From the NCBI GenBank assembly GCA_964519985.1, contig CAZFMF010000013.1, positions 1 through 64,000 of the forward strand: a stretch of DNA of 64,000 nucleotides, given 5' to 3'. The position numbers were made by a program, and so were the translations under genes. Of the stretch, positions 1 through 8,422 are shown piece after piece; positions within the stretch are counted from its first letter, which is position 1, and every line of letters starts with the position of its first letter. The DNA is from JAIEOG01 sp964519985. Its GTDB lineage: Bacteria; Bdellovibrionota; FAC87; UBA2466. Under the pieces are notes generated by a model, which was not told where the DNA came from, made no database searches, and saw only the letters and a program-made list of their open reading frames with translations.

Positions 1-498
1 GGGTTCGTGGTCATCACTGACCGGGGTGGGCACCTGCATAACGCCCGCATGCTGCTTGAGCAGTTGCGCGTTGCGCCAAATGCGATTGTCACTACCTACG
101 GTCCAGAACTTCAAGCGCTGCGGCAGGGGCCGTCGGCTGTCTATCGCATTCCCTACCTTTTTTCGTGGATCGGAAAGCGTCGGGTTTGGAATCCGTTCAA
201 ATCCGTTTGGGCGGTGGTGCGTGCGGTTGCGCTGGCGGTTCATCTGCGACCCCGTCGGGTGGTGTCTCTGGGGGCTAGCGACGTCGTGCCGTTTTGTTAC
301 GTGGCGCGCTTGTTGGGTGCGCGCGTTTTTCACGTGGAGTGCATGAATCAGGTGCACACCCCGAGTCTCACGGGACGACTTCTGTATCCGATTTGTCAGG
401 CGTTGTATGTCCAATGGCCGGAGTTGCTTTCCGCATTCGGTCCAAAAGCCAAATATGCAGGCTGGGTCCTGAGTGACCCGCAAAGGGGGGAAAGATGA
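1..498 (+). CDS. PssD/Alg14-like glycosyltransferase subunit, 5' partial
   Basis: The frame is open to the left edge and begins inside a conserved N-terminal strand followed by DRGGH, so the true start lies outside the window. A GTG at 7 is only an internal codon. PssD/Alg14 proteins are the membrane-anchoring, acceptor-binding half of a two-subunit glycosyltransferase; the partner carries the nucleotide-sugar-binding half. The visible 165 residues cover nearly the whole family length, including hydrophobic segments near residues 70-85 and the C-terminal YVQWPEL region typical of the family. The next gene starts on the overlapping ATGA, so the two are translationally coupled, as expected for a PssD/PssE pair acting in exopolysaccharide or lipid-linked oligosaccharide synthesis at the inner membrane. 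The specific sugar cannot be deduced. Confidence 0.8.
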   Translation, partial: GFVVITDRGGHLHNARMLLEQLRVAPNAIVTTYGPELQALRQGPSAVYRIPYLFSWIGKRRVWNPFKSVWAVVRAVALAVHLRPRRVVSLGASDVVPFCYVARLLGARVFHVECMNQVHTPSLTGRLLYPICQALYVQWPELLSAFGPKAKYAGWVLSDPQRGER

Positions 499-941
499 TT
501 TTCGTAACCGTTTCGACCGGACATTTTGATCCGCTCATTCGCGCGTGTGCGCGATTGGCGCACAAGTATTCCTTCACCGCCCAAATCGGCAGCGGCACGT
601 TTGTTCCGCCCTTTCCGCATTTTCGCACTTCGGCTTCCGCCGAGATCGAATCCAAGATGCACGAAGCCGAATTGGTCATCACGCACGCCGGCACGGGCAT
701 GCTCTCGATGCTTTACCGCTTGAAAAAGCCTTGCATCGTGGTGCCGAAACAAATGCGTTATGGCGAAGCGAATGATGGGCAAGTGGAACTCGCTAAAAAA
801 TGGGGGGATCTCCAGATGGCCGTGCTTTGCCTCGATGTGAATAATCTCGAGGCGGCCATCGAAGCCTGCCGTCAGAAGAACTGGCTCTTCCCACAGATGC
901 CTTCGCTGGGGGAAGGCATGCGGGGCGATCTTGACCTTTGA
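495..941 (+). CDS. PssE/Alg13-like glycosyltransferase subunit
   Basis: This 148-residue protein begins MIFVTVSTGHFDPLIR, the classic start of GT28 C-terminal-domain proteins (MurG C-half/Alg13/PssE). The ITHAGTGM segment near residues 59-66 corresponds to the nucleotide-sugar-binding signature (usually SHAGAG). PKQMRYGEANDGQ near residue 86 matches the family motif P.....NHQ with E/D-rich spacing. It lacks the N-terminal acceptor domain of MurG, which the preceding PssD-like gene would supply; the genes overlap by four bases. The likely role is transfer of a sugar to a lipid carrier at the cytoplasmic face. The family assignment is firm; donor and acceptor are unknown. Confidence 0.85.
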   Translation: MIFVTVSTGHFDPLIRACARLAHKYSFTAQIGSGTFVPPFPHFRTSASAEIESKMHEAELVITHAGTGMLSMLYRLKKPCIVVPKQMRYGEANDGQVELAKKWGDLQMAVLCLDVNNLEAAIEACRQKNWLFPQMPSLGEGMRGDLDL

Positions 942-943
942 TC

Positions 944-971
944 CCTTCGGGGGCTGACTAAGCCCCGAAGG
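944..971 (+). promoter_or_regulatory. Hairpin overlapping the ribosome binding site of the peroxiredoxin gene
   Basis: CCTTCGGGGGCT and AGCCCCGAAGG form an 11-bp stem with one bulged G and a five-base loop. It starts three bases after the preceding stop codon. The 3' arm contains the GAAGG that, with the following AG, makes the Shine-Dalgarno of the gene at 979. No T-run follows, so it is a poor intrinsic terminator and could instead mask the ribosome binding site. Confidence 0.5.
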
Positions 972-978
972 AGTTCAA

Positions 979-1416
979 ATGTTGAAGGTTGGCGATAAGG
1001 CCCCCAGTTTCACCGTCCAAGATCACCATGGTAAGACCGTTTCGTTGGAACACTTCCAGGGGAAGAAGGTCGTCTTGTGGTTTTACCCCAAGGCCGATAC
1101 CCCGGGATGCACCGCGGAAGGTTGCGGGTTTCGCGATCGGCAAGCCCTCTTTGCCGAGAAAAATGCGATTTTGCTCGGCGTCTCGTTCGATACGGTGGCG
1201 GAGAATGCGGCGTTCGCGCGCAAATTCGGTTTTGAGTTTCCTCTGCTCTGCGACACTACCCGCTCGATTGGGATGAGTTACGGGGCGTGCGCGAACGACT
1301 CGGAAGCGTACGCGAAGCGGATCGCTTACGTGATCGACGGGATGGGTAAGATCGTCTCGGTCTATCCGAAGGTCGACGCTAAAACCTTTCCGGAGACCGT
1401 CCTCAGGTCATTGTGA
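979..1416 (+). CDS. bcp: Thioredoxin-dependent peroxiredoxin, Bcp/PrxQ family
   Basis: This 145-residue AhpC/TSA-fold thiol peroxidase would reduce hydrogen peroxide and organic hydroperoxides in the cytoplasm with thioredoxin as electron donor. The segment PKADTPGCTAEGCGFRD places the peroxidatic cysteine at C44 and the resolving cysteine at C49, the five-residue spacing of the PrxQ/Bcp atypical two-cysteine class. Length matches the family (about 150). The ATG is preceded by GGAG at a good distance, and that Shine-Dalgarno lies in the 3' arm of a hairpin. No signal peptide. It is separated from the glycosyltransferase pair by 37 bases and might be co-transcribed with it. Confidence 0.93.
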   Translation: MLKVGDKAPSFTVQDHHGKTVSLEHFQGKKVVLWFYPKADTPGCTAEGCGFRDRQALFAEKNAILLGVSFDTVAENAAFARKFGFEFPLLCDTTRSIGMSYGACANDSEAYAKRIAYVIDGMGKIVSVYPKVDAKTFPETVLRSL

Positions 1417-1425
1417 GCGTAAAGA

Positions 1426-4305
1426 CTACTTTTCCTGAGTAAACGCTTGGTGCATCTCGTGGAGAAAGAGCTGCTCCCCGGTGACGTAGCGGCGCAAGGC
1501 CTCGCGCCGGTTTTCAAGTTTCGTCACCGCAAAAATGAGGCCGCCCGCGCCGCCGAAGAGTTTGGCGTTGAGTTGGTCGCAGGTTTTGTCGAGCGCGTAC
1601 AGATAGTCTTCCGCAACGTTTAGATTATTGCGGATCAGAAGACCCGACGCCGTTTTCAACCCTTCCGCGATAGCGATGGGTGCGGTTAAGAGAGTCTCCT
1701 CACTGGTTTGGGCGTAAGCAAAGTCGAATGTTTTTCTGGCTTGCTCGTACGACGAGAGTTCCGCAAACGAAAAATCCGTCTCTCCAGCATCCTTTTTGGC
1801 GTGGACGATTTCCTCTAACATTAACGTGCGGTAGAACTCCCGGAATTGCGCGCGCGTATCCTGAAATTTTTCCCAATCCACGTGATGGGCAAATGAGCGA
1901 TCGGTTAGGGATAGGGCATCGAGTCGAATGAGCTCGCGCGCTTCGGGCTGCCGCCCCACCTTGGCAATTTGTTCCGAAAGCAGCCGGAGGGCATGCATGC
2001 GCAGAGCGATGTCGTGCTGCCGAATGCGATAGTACGTCTCCTCCCCGCCTTCCGGATCTTGGACTTCACTCGTGTTGGAGAGCAGGCTGGCGAAGAGCGA
2101 GGGAACCACTTTCTCGAGCAAGGAGTAGGGACTGATGGCCCGACCGGTGAGTAGGGGATGTTCCGTCGGGGCCGAGATCAAAGTGAGGGCGGTGATTCGA
2201 TCACGTAGGATACCGCGTACCTGAATGCGCCGTTGGATTCCGTCCATCCGGTCAAAGTCGGGCCGAGTCGTGTCGAGCACGATGCGGCGTAATGCGGCGA
2301 CCGCGTCGGCCTTGGCGCGGCTCGCGTCTTCGGCCACCGCGTCGATGCGCCGTTGATCCAGTTGACGGACTATCTTCAGGTCTACGGAGTGCGGGCCGGC
2401 GTCGCCTAGTGCGAGCGCAGTCCCCGACGGCACTTCCACCGTCACTAGATCCTTTGGCCGTGTGTTCTCGTCGGCCTCCACGCGTTGCCGCGCCAATACC
2501 CATAGATCCGCATAGTTCTTTCGGGCGCTGCTTTGCAGGATCGCCAGTGCATTGTCGTGAACGAGGCGAATCGGCAACTGTAACGAGAGCACACGCCGAT
2601 CGTAGCGATCGGGGTCGGTTGCGAAGTCGACGCGTTCCAGGCGCAGATTGTTCACATCGTAACTCGAGAAATAGCGATCGATCTGATTGGCGACGAGTTC
2701 CTGCAGATTGGCGCCGGAATCATAGAGTTGGCAGAGCGGCGCACGCGAGGAATAGACTTCCTCATCGCTGCAGAAAAAGAAGCCGGCTTTTAATAGTTCG
2801 GCCCGAGCCGGACCGTCCGGCCGGTACGCATAGGCAATCGCCGCGCGATCGTAGGCGCCGATCTCGGCCCGACGCCCCTGTAAGAAACCATAGTCCATGA
2901 CACTCGAGGATCGATCCGCCTTGCCGAAATGCCGCTCATCGGCGGAACCCATGAAGTTGTGGCGCAGGCCCAAGGCATGACCAAACTCGTGAGCAAAGAC
3001 GCCGGCAAAAACCCGTTTCTCCAATTCTTCCCGCGAGACCACCCGGCTGGCCTGCATCGCTTGTTGCACAATCGGTTCGCTGATCGTCGTAATGCGTGCG
3101 CGCAAGTCTTCCAGGAGGCTTTCCCGAAGACGGGCCACCGGTAACTCCAGCACCGAATTGCCGGTAGGTTCTTGGCCCGTCGGTGCGACGGGGGTCGGCA
3201 GGGGTGCGGGGGTGGGGGCCCGGGGCACCTGGCGCGATCGTTCCCAAAACGATTCTTGGAATAGCGCCCGTTTCAAGACCCGTCCGTAGAGCACCACATC
3301 CGCTTTCAAAATCTCTCCGGTCCGCGGATTGGTGATGCTGGGCGCGTAGCCCAAAATGCCGTGGGCGCTATGTTCGGAGTCGTCGTAAACGATGAGATTG
3401 AACCGTAGATCACCCAATTGCTGACCGGAGTTTTCCCTCAGTTCTAAGACCGAGTCCCCGACCGCCGCCTTGAGCGTTTGATTCCACTCGGCAAAGGAGC
3501 GGCGAACTATGGGCTTTAAGTGTTCCGGAAAGCCGGCGCTGAAGTGAAAGACGATCGTTTTAGTGGTGTCCCAGCGATCCATGAAGTCCCGACGCAGAGA
3601 TTCGGTGAACTGGTCGAATCCGTCCAGGCGATAGGTTGTGGTGCGAAAGAAGCCGAATTGAATCTGCTCTTCTAACGAATAGGGCCGCTGGACGTAGGTG
3701 GTGGAGGGACGGTAACGCAAAAAACTGTACCGGACGCGGATCGAGGTTCCATCGCGCAATAGGCGTTCAATCGCGAAACTCATGGCGCCGCGTCGCGGAT
3801 CGATTTCAAATCCGCTCACTAAGGCGGTCGCGCGCGATTCCGTGTCCATGGGATCGGCGAGGTCTTTGACGAGTTCAACGCGCACAAAATCCCGCTGCGC
3901 CCAAACCCGTCGCGTTTCGCTTTCTTCCTCCTCGTGGGTCGGATCGCCATCCCCATTTTTCCGGCGGACCACGTCGACATAGCGGGCCGGGAAGGACGCT
4001 ACGATCCGGCTAAGGGGAGCGGCGTTCTCTTGCGCATAGAGCGGATCAATCGACGTGATATCCAATTGGTTTTCGTGCAATTGGAATTGCACGAGCTTGT
4101 CGGAATCGAGGTGGAGGCCCGGAGCATACCCTTGGTAGTTGTTTCCCGGGGATTTGATTTCGACCACGCTCTTGAGAAAGACAAACGTGCCCTCGAGGTC
4201 TTTGCGGGCAATGCGGGAGGACTCGGGTAGCACCCGTTCCACGGGTCGCTCGAGGGCGCAGCCGGCAATCCCCAGTAGGAGGAGGGCAAGTCTCAGAGCT
4301 GCCAC
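1426..4305 (-). CDS. Lipoprotein zinc-dependent metalloprotease (DUF5117/DUF4953-like)
   Basis: This 959-residue protein has a GTG start, a short hydrophobic leader and a lipobox (LGIAGC, acylation at C16), so it is predicted to be a lipoprotein. HEFGHALGLRH (H439, E440, H443, H449) is an intact extended zinc motif of metzincin type, followed by NFMGS as in the EcxA-like/DUF4953 metalloproteases. A VMDYG Met-turn-like segment follows at about residue 468. The first 430 residues resemble the N-terminal region of large zinc-dependent metalloproteases. The start overlaps the preceding gene by 13 bases, so the two are probably an operon. Substrate unknown; digestion of peptides outside the cell or in prey is a plausible inference. 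Confidence 0.82.
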   Translation of the reverse strand: MAALRLALLLLGIAGCALERPVERVLPESSRIARKDLEGTFVFLKSVVEIKSPGNNYQGYAPGLHLDSDKLVQFQLHENQLDITSIDPLYAQENAAPLSRIVASFPARYVDVVRRKNGDGDPTHEEEESETRRVWAQRDFVRVELVKDLADPMDTESRATALVSGFEIDPRRGAMSFAIERLLRDGTSIRVRYSFLRYRPSTTYVQRPYSLEEQIQFGFFRTTTYRLDGFDQFTESLRRDFMDRWDTTKTIVFHFSAGFPEHLKPIVRRSFAEWNQTLKAAVGDSVLELRENSGQQLGDLRFNLIVYDDSEHSAHGILGYAPSITNPRTGEILKADVVLYGRVLKRALFQESFWERSRQVPRAPTPAPLPTPVAPTGQEPTGNSVLELPVARLRESLLEDLRARITTISEPIVQQAMQASRVVSREELEKRVFAGVFAHEFGHALGLRHNFMGSADERHFGKADRSSSVMDYGFLQGRRAEIGAYDRAAIAYAYRPDGPARAELLKAGFFFCSDEEVYSSRAPLCQLYDSGANLQELVANQIDRYFSSYDVNNLRLERVDFATDPDRYDRRVLSLQLPIRLVHDNALAILQSSARKNYADLWVLARQRVEADENTRPKDLVTVEVPSGTALALGDAGPHSVDLKIVRQLDQRRIDAVAEDASRAKADAVAALRRIVLDTTRPDFDRMDGIQRRIQVRGILRDRITALTLISAPTEHPLLTGRAISPYSLLEKVVPSLFASLLSNTSEVQDPEGGEETYYRIRQHDIALRMHALRLLSEQIAKVGRQPEARELIRLDALSLTDRSFAHHVDWEKFQDTRAQFREFYRTLMLEEIVHAKKDAGETDFSFAELSSYEQARKTFDFAYAQTSEETLLTAPIAIAEGLKTASGLLIRNNLNVAEDYLYALDKTCDQLNAKLFGGAGGLIFAVTKLENRREALRRYVTGEQLFLHEMHQAFTQEK

Positions 4306-5057
4306 TGAACAAACCCCCCGATGCGACTGCGCCTTCCGTCGATAAAACCAATCGGCATCAATGCCCCACTATCGCCGACCCGACTGCGCAGGAGCTGGTG
4401 GGTCAGACCAAACGAGAAGGTCGGCGAAAGCGTGAACGTGAGCCTTTCAAAAGTGGAGTAGAGATTGCGCCAATGCCCATTCCAATCTTGGACCACGAGG
4501 CCGATGAATTCCACCTTCCAGCGTCCCAATGGGAAGGTGAGCGCGAGCTGCTCCAAAAAACCGGTGATGGAGTTCGGGGTGCCGTTGCGGCGTTCGGCGA
4601 AGTGCGCGAAGGCGACGTAAGGGCCGACGAAAAACTCAAGGAGAAACCAAGGCCGCGGGTGCCACCGAACGACGGAGCCCACCACTTGCCGCACCATCGG
4701 CCCTTCGTTGCCCCAAAGTTCCAAATCCTGTCCGCTCGTGAGCGCGAAGCCGCCGAGGTCCACATGGGTGGAGCGAAACGGGAGCCAGACGCCCAGGACT
4801 TCCAGATAGGGGACGAGCAGGCGTTGGTGTCCATCGAAGGGGCGATCGAGCAGCGTGCGGGCGCGCAGCATGAGCGCTTCCGATACGCGGTAGGTGAAAG
4901 CCGGTTCGAAACTTACGGAAGCGCGGGGGTAGTCAGGATCCAGGCGGCGTCCGACACTGGTGGTGAGCGAAGCGTTCCAAACTCCCCAAGCGGGGAAGGT
5001 CAGAAATCCTGCGGCCAGAGCCGCCCATGGCGTCATTCGCCTCCAAACCCGTCGCAT
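4293..5057 (-). CDS. Exported hypothetical protein, probable outer-membrane beta-barrel
   Basis: This 254-residue protein has a basic N-terminus, a hydrophobic core and a probable cleavage after PAWG near residue 26. The mature part alternates aromatic and polar residues, with repeated short stretches such as RPWFLLEFFVGPYVAF and LSPTFSFGLTH. It ends FVQWQL, resembling the terminal strand of an outer-membrane barrel. I do not recognise a named family. The 3' end overlaps the metalloprotease lipoprotein gene by 13 bases, which suggests co-expression. Function unknown. Confidence 0.7.
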   Translation of the reverse strand: MRRVWRRMTPWAALAAGFLTFPAWGVWNASLTTSVGRRLDPDYPRASVSFEPAFTYRVSEALMLRARTLLDRPFDGHQRLLVPYLEVLGVWLPFRSTHVDLGGFALTSGQDLELWGNEGPMVRQVVGSVVRWHPRPWFLLEFFVGPYVAFAHFAERRNGTPNSITGFLEQLALTFPLGRWKVEFIGLVVQDWNGHWRNLYSTFERLTFTLSPTFSFGLTHQLLRSRVGDSGALMPIGFIDGRRSRIGGFVQWQL

Positions 5058-5147
5058 GCCTCAGGGTTAGCAAAACGCCCCAGCGCTGTCTGCAACAAAG
5101 TAATGCGTTGCGGCGATCGCCCGACCCGAGGGAAAAAGGATGAGATC

Positions 5148-5176
5148 TTGACGGTTTAAGGGGGTTTTCGCATTCT
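5148..5176 (+). promoter_or_regulatory. Sigma-70 type promoter of folD
   Basis: TTGACG at 5148-5153, a 17-base spacer, and CATTCT at 5171-5176. Seven bases after the -10 box is 5183, the G of the folD GTG start. No Shine-Dalgarno is visible before that codon, so the transcript may be leaderless. The -35 is good; the -10 is a weak match. Confidence 0.45.
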
Positions 5177-5182
5177 ACATCC

Positions 5183-6025
5183 GTGCCGCAGTTGCTATCC
5201 GGAAAAGAGGTTGCCGAGGAGATCTACCGCAAGATCCTATTGGATCTTTCGTTGCTCTCCTTTGTCCCGAAGCTGGTGGTGATTTTGCTGGGGGCGGATC
5301 CAGCCTCGCAAACCTACGTGAAGAGCAAACGGAAGAAGTGTCTCGACCTGGGCATGCGCGGCGAAACCCTGGAATTGCCTCCTTCCACTTCGGAAGCGGA
5401 GCTCGTCGATTTGATCCAGAAACTGAATCGGGACAATGATGTGACTGGCATCTTGGTCCAGCTCCCCCTCCCGCCGCATATCAATCGCCGTCGCGTTTTG
5501 GACGAGATCGATCCGGTGAAGGATGTCGACGGACTCCACCCGGAAAATGCGGGGCGGCTTTTTCTCGGTGCCCCGCGCTTTCAGCCCTGCACGCCGTCGG
5601 GGGTCATGGAGATTTTGCGTTACGGGCAGATCGCGATTGCCGGTATGCAAGCCGTGGTGATTGGGCGCAGTGAAATTGTCGGACGTCCGATGGCGCAATT
5701 GCTGATGATGCACGATGCGACGGTCACGATCTGTCATTCGAAAACTCGCAATTTGGAAAGGGAAGCGGCCCGGGCCGACATTCTGGTGGCGGCACTGGGC
5801 CGACCCAAGGCGATTGGCCCCGCGTTCGTTAAGGACGGAGCCGTGGTGATCGACGTCGGCATTCACCGTACCGCCGATGGTCTCTGTGGGGATGTCGATT
5901 TTGCCGCAGTTTCATCCAAATGCCGGGCCATCACTCCGGTTCCGGGTGGAGTGGGACCGATGACCATCGCGATGTTGATGAAAAACCTGATCCTCGCCGC
6001 GTCCTTGCAATCCAAGGCGCGTTAG
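5183..6025 (+). CDS. folD: Bifunctional methylenetetrahydrofolate dehydrogenase/cyclohydrolase FolD
   Basis: This 280-residue cytoplasmic enzyme interconverts 5,10-methylene-, 5,10-methenyl- and 10-formyl-tetrahydrofolate using NADP, feeding purine and formyl-Met synthesis. The family signatures are present: YVKSK (Y45, K49; catalytic lysine), VQLPLP, PVKDVDGLHP, the dinucleotide-binding GRSEIVGRP, and TPVPGGVGPMT near the C-terminus. Length is normal (about 285). The GTG start gives MPQLLSGKEVAEEI, which aligns with the usual family N-terminus. A promoter lies so close that the mRNA may be leaderless. Its 3' end overlaps the convergent membrane/CoaE fusion gene by four bases. Confidence 0.97.
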   Translation: MPQLLSGKEVAEEIYRKILLDLSLLSFVPKLVVILLGADPASQTYVKSKRKKCLDLGMRGETLELPPSTSEAELVDLIQKLNRDNDVTGILVQLPLPPHINRRRVLDEIDPVKDVDGLHPENAGRLFLGAPRFQPCTPSGVMEILRYGQIAIAGMQAVVIGRSEIVGRPMAQLLMMHDATVTICHSKTRNLEREAARADILVAALGRPKAIGPAFVKDGAVVIDVGIHRTADGLCGDVDFAAVSSKCRAITPVPGGVGPMTIAMLMKNLILAASLQSKAR

Positions 6026-8316
6026 AGCCGAGGGATTTTTCTTTCCACTTCCACCTTCAAAGCGTTGAGGCTTCCCGAATTCTCGACGATAAAATCGGCA
6101 GCGTGCACCTTTTTGGCATCCGGACCCTGGGCCGCAACAATCCGATCGTAAAGATCGGCCTCGATACGATCCCGCTTTTGCACCCGTTCGCGTCTTACCG
6201 CGGGTGGCGCGGTGACCCAGATTAAGCGATCCATTTTTCGGTGGTACCCGGTTTCCACCAGCAAAGCCGCTTCGCAAACCACCGCCGGGATCTTGGCGCG
6301 CGCCGCTTCCCGTACTTTCTCGTCGTAGGCCTTCATCAGCGCGGGGTGGAGAATGCTCTCCAGGGCCCGGCGTTTCTCGGGCGATGCAAAAACGATTTCC
6401 TTGAGCTTGGCGCGATCCAAACCTTCGGCATTCACCACCGCGCTGCCAAAGGCCGCCAGAATCTGATTGCGCACTTTAAGATCCGTTTCTGTAAGTCGGC
6501 GGGCCTCCACGTCGAGGTCGACGATCCACCAGCCCCGTTCTTTTAAAAGCATTGCGACTTGAGACTTTCCGACGCCAATGCCGCCGGTGAGGCCGATCCG
6601 CAGCGGACGTCGTCGCCGTGACCAGAAGAAAACCCCGGTCGCCACCACCCAAGTGAAGAGCGAGAGCCCGAAACCGAGTCGGACGAGGGGCTGCCGGAAA
6701 ACCATTTCTCCTTGAAATGTTCCGGCGGGTATTTCGAGGGTCAACGGATCGCCGATATCGGACGCGACCCGCACGCCCGAGACGTGCCAAAACGGGTGGT
6801 GGTTGAAATTCAACGCCAGACGAGTGGCTTTTGAACTATGCCCAGCGAAGGTGATGCGGCTCCAATCCGCCCAACGGGCGTGGAGGGTTACGGGCGCATC
6901 TCCGCGCGTTTGCAGCAATGGCCCCTCGCGCAAGATCGGGCTGCGAAAGGCTTCTAGATTTTCCACGCATTCGATGACCGCCTCGCCCGCACGGATCTTC
7001 GAATAGGGTGTGTCGGGGTTTTCGTGCTTTTGGATAATCTCCGGTGGGTAGGCGCGCGCCGGACTCCATTGCGCCTGGGCGGCCAGGACCGAAGCTTTGC
7101 TCAAATTCACCGCCGAATGGCCGAGGATGGGCAAAACTCCGATCATTCCGATGGCGATCTGCCCGGCACGCCGTTTGGGCCAAGCAAAGCCGAGCGCCGA
7201 AAAGATGACGAGGGCCAAGTAAGTGCCAAACCAGAAGCGGACTGGGACGCGAACACTTTCGAAACCCGGCCAAAGCGCATGGAACCAGCGGTAAGGCTCA
7301 AAAAAGGAGAATCCGTCTTCGTGGCGGCCCAGTCCAATCCAGGCGCCGGCTACGCCGAAGGCGACCAAGGCAAGGCGCTCCGCTCGTTCGGGCCAAATGC
7401 GGCGCAGCCCGCGAGCGGCAAAGAACAGCGCGACCGGCCCCAGAAATACATTGTATTCGTGGCGCTGTAGGAATTCGGGGCCGTACCAACGCTTCGGAAT
7501 CGCTTTCAAGGGGAGGAGCAAATTCGCCAGCAGCGAATAGAGCGGAATGGCCTTGGGGCCCGAATCAAACGTGCGGGGGAAAGCGGCGAAGTAATTCGAG
7601 GAAGGCAAAAGGCTCACCGCCGAGGCGAAACCGGCGAAGGCGACCGCGGCGACCAGAACTCCCAGCGGAGCGAAGCGCCGCAGGAGGAGCGCGCGAAACG
7701 CGGCTTCAATCCCCAGCGCCGGCACCGCGTAGAGAAAGAAATTGGGCTTGTAGTAGCCGCAGTAGAAGGTGAGCAGCGCCAAGCCGACGGCCACTCGGGC
7801 GAACCGTTTTTCGGATCGGTCGCAGAGCCGGTAGGAAAGGTAGAAATAAAGCGGCGTGAGCGTGTAAAACCCCAGCGTCACATGCCCCACCATGAAGCGG
7901 GCGACGATGAAGCCTCCGCCGGCAAAAAGAAACGTGCCCCAAATACGGCCCGGGACGTCTACCTGCCAGCGCTTGAGCCACTGCCAAAGGCCCCAGCTGC
8001 CCAACGCCACTTGGGCCAACATTTCCCAGCGTAAAACCAGGGCGGGGCCGAGGAGTCCCACGAGCGCCACCAAAGGATGAAAGATCGGGATCTGGGGATC
8101 GGCGCCGAGCGTTCGTCCGCCGCAGAAGTAGGGGTTGTAGTCGGGCCAACCGGGCGAGGTCCGCCAGAACTTCCAGGCGATTTCGTAATACGTCGACAGA
8201 TGGTTGTAGTCGAAAGGGCCGACGAGAAAGGCCAATGCGCCGAAGTGCACCGCGTACAGCAGCGCCAGCAGGCCAACGGCCACGCACAAAATACGATTAA
8301 CGTTAAACGTCTTCAC
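6022..8316 (-). CDS. coaE: Fusion: multi-pass membrane protein (YfhO/GT-C-like) plus dephospho-CoA kinase CoaE
   Basis: One uninterrupted 764-codon frame. Residues 1 to about 425 contain many hydrophobic segments separated by short loops, and an N-terminal NHLSTYYEIAWKFW...DYNPYFCGG region like large YfhO/GT-C-type membrane glycosyltransferases. Residues 430-545 are a soluble, probably periplasmic, domain. A last membrane span (about 550-567) is followed by SRRRR. From R573 to the end is a complete CoaE: P-loop GGIGVGKS (578-585), VDLDVEARRL, HPALMKAY, VCEAALLVETGYH and VTAPPAVRRERVQKRD. CoaE phosphorylates dephospho-CoA in the last step of CoA synthesis. The basic residues after the last span would keep the kinase cytoplasmic. 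Internal GTG codons about 15 codons before the P-loop could also start a free CoaE. The stop overlaps folD by four bases. Confidence 0.85.
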   Translation of the reverse strand: MKTFNVNRILCVAVGLLALLYAVHFGALAFLVGPFDYNHLSTYYEIAWKFWRTSPGWPDYNPYFCGGRTLGADPQIPIFHPLVALVGLLGPALVLRWEMLAQVALGSWGLWQWLKRWQVDVPGRIWGTFLFAGGGFIVARFMVGHVTLGFYTLTPLYFYLSYRLCDRSEKRFARVAVGLALLTFYCGYYKPNFFLYAVPALGIEAAFRALLLRRFAPLGVLVAAVAFAGFASAVSLLPSSNYFAAFPRTFDSGPKAIPLYSLLANLLLPLKAIPKRWYGPEFLQRHEYNVFLGPVALFFAARGLRRIWPERAERLALVAFGVAGAWIGLGRHEDGFSFFEPYRWFHALWPGFESVRVPVRFWFGTYLALVIFSALGFAWPKRRAGQIAIGMIGVLPILGHSAVNLSKASVLAAQAQWSPARAYPPEIIQKHENPDTPYSKIRAGEAVIECVENLEAFRSPILREGPLLQTRGDAPVTLHARWADWSRITFAGHSSKATRLALNFNHHPFWHVSGVRVASDIGDPLTLEIPAGTFQGEMVFRQPLVRLGFGLSLFTWVVATGVFFWSRRRRPLRIGLTGGIGVGKSQVAMLLKERGWWIVDLDVEARRLTETDLKVRNQILAAFGSAVVNAEGLDRAKLKEIVFASPEKRRALESILHPALMKAYDEKVREAARAKIPAVVCEAALLVETGYHRKMDRLIWVTAPPAVRRERVQKRDRIEADLYDRIVAAQGPDAKKVHAADFIVENSGSLNALKVEVERKIPRL

Positions 8317-8422
8317 GCCAAACGTATTGTGTCATCAGCGGGTGGGCGATGTCACCTTTGAGCGGGGCATTGCCATTCGGGGTCGGGTCTCGGTACCCTG
8401 AGGGTTTCCTCCGAGGGCTTTC

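Noticed and set aside
4398..5159. Plus-strand frame of 253 codons opposite the barrel protein
   Set aside because: Highly charged, antisense to a gene with signal peptide and barrel pattern; typical shadow frame in GC-rich DNA.
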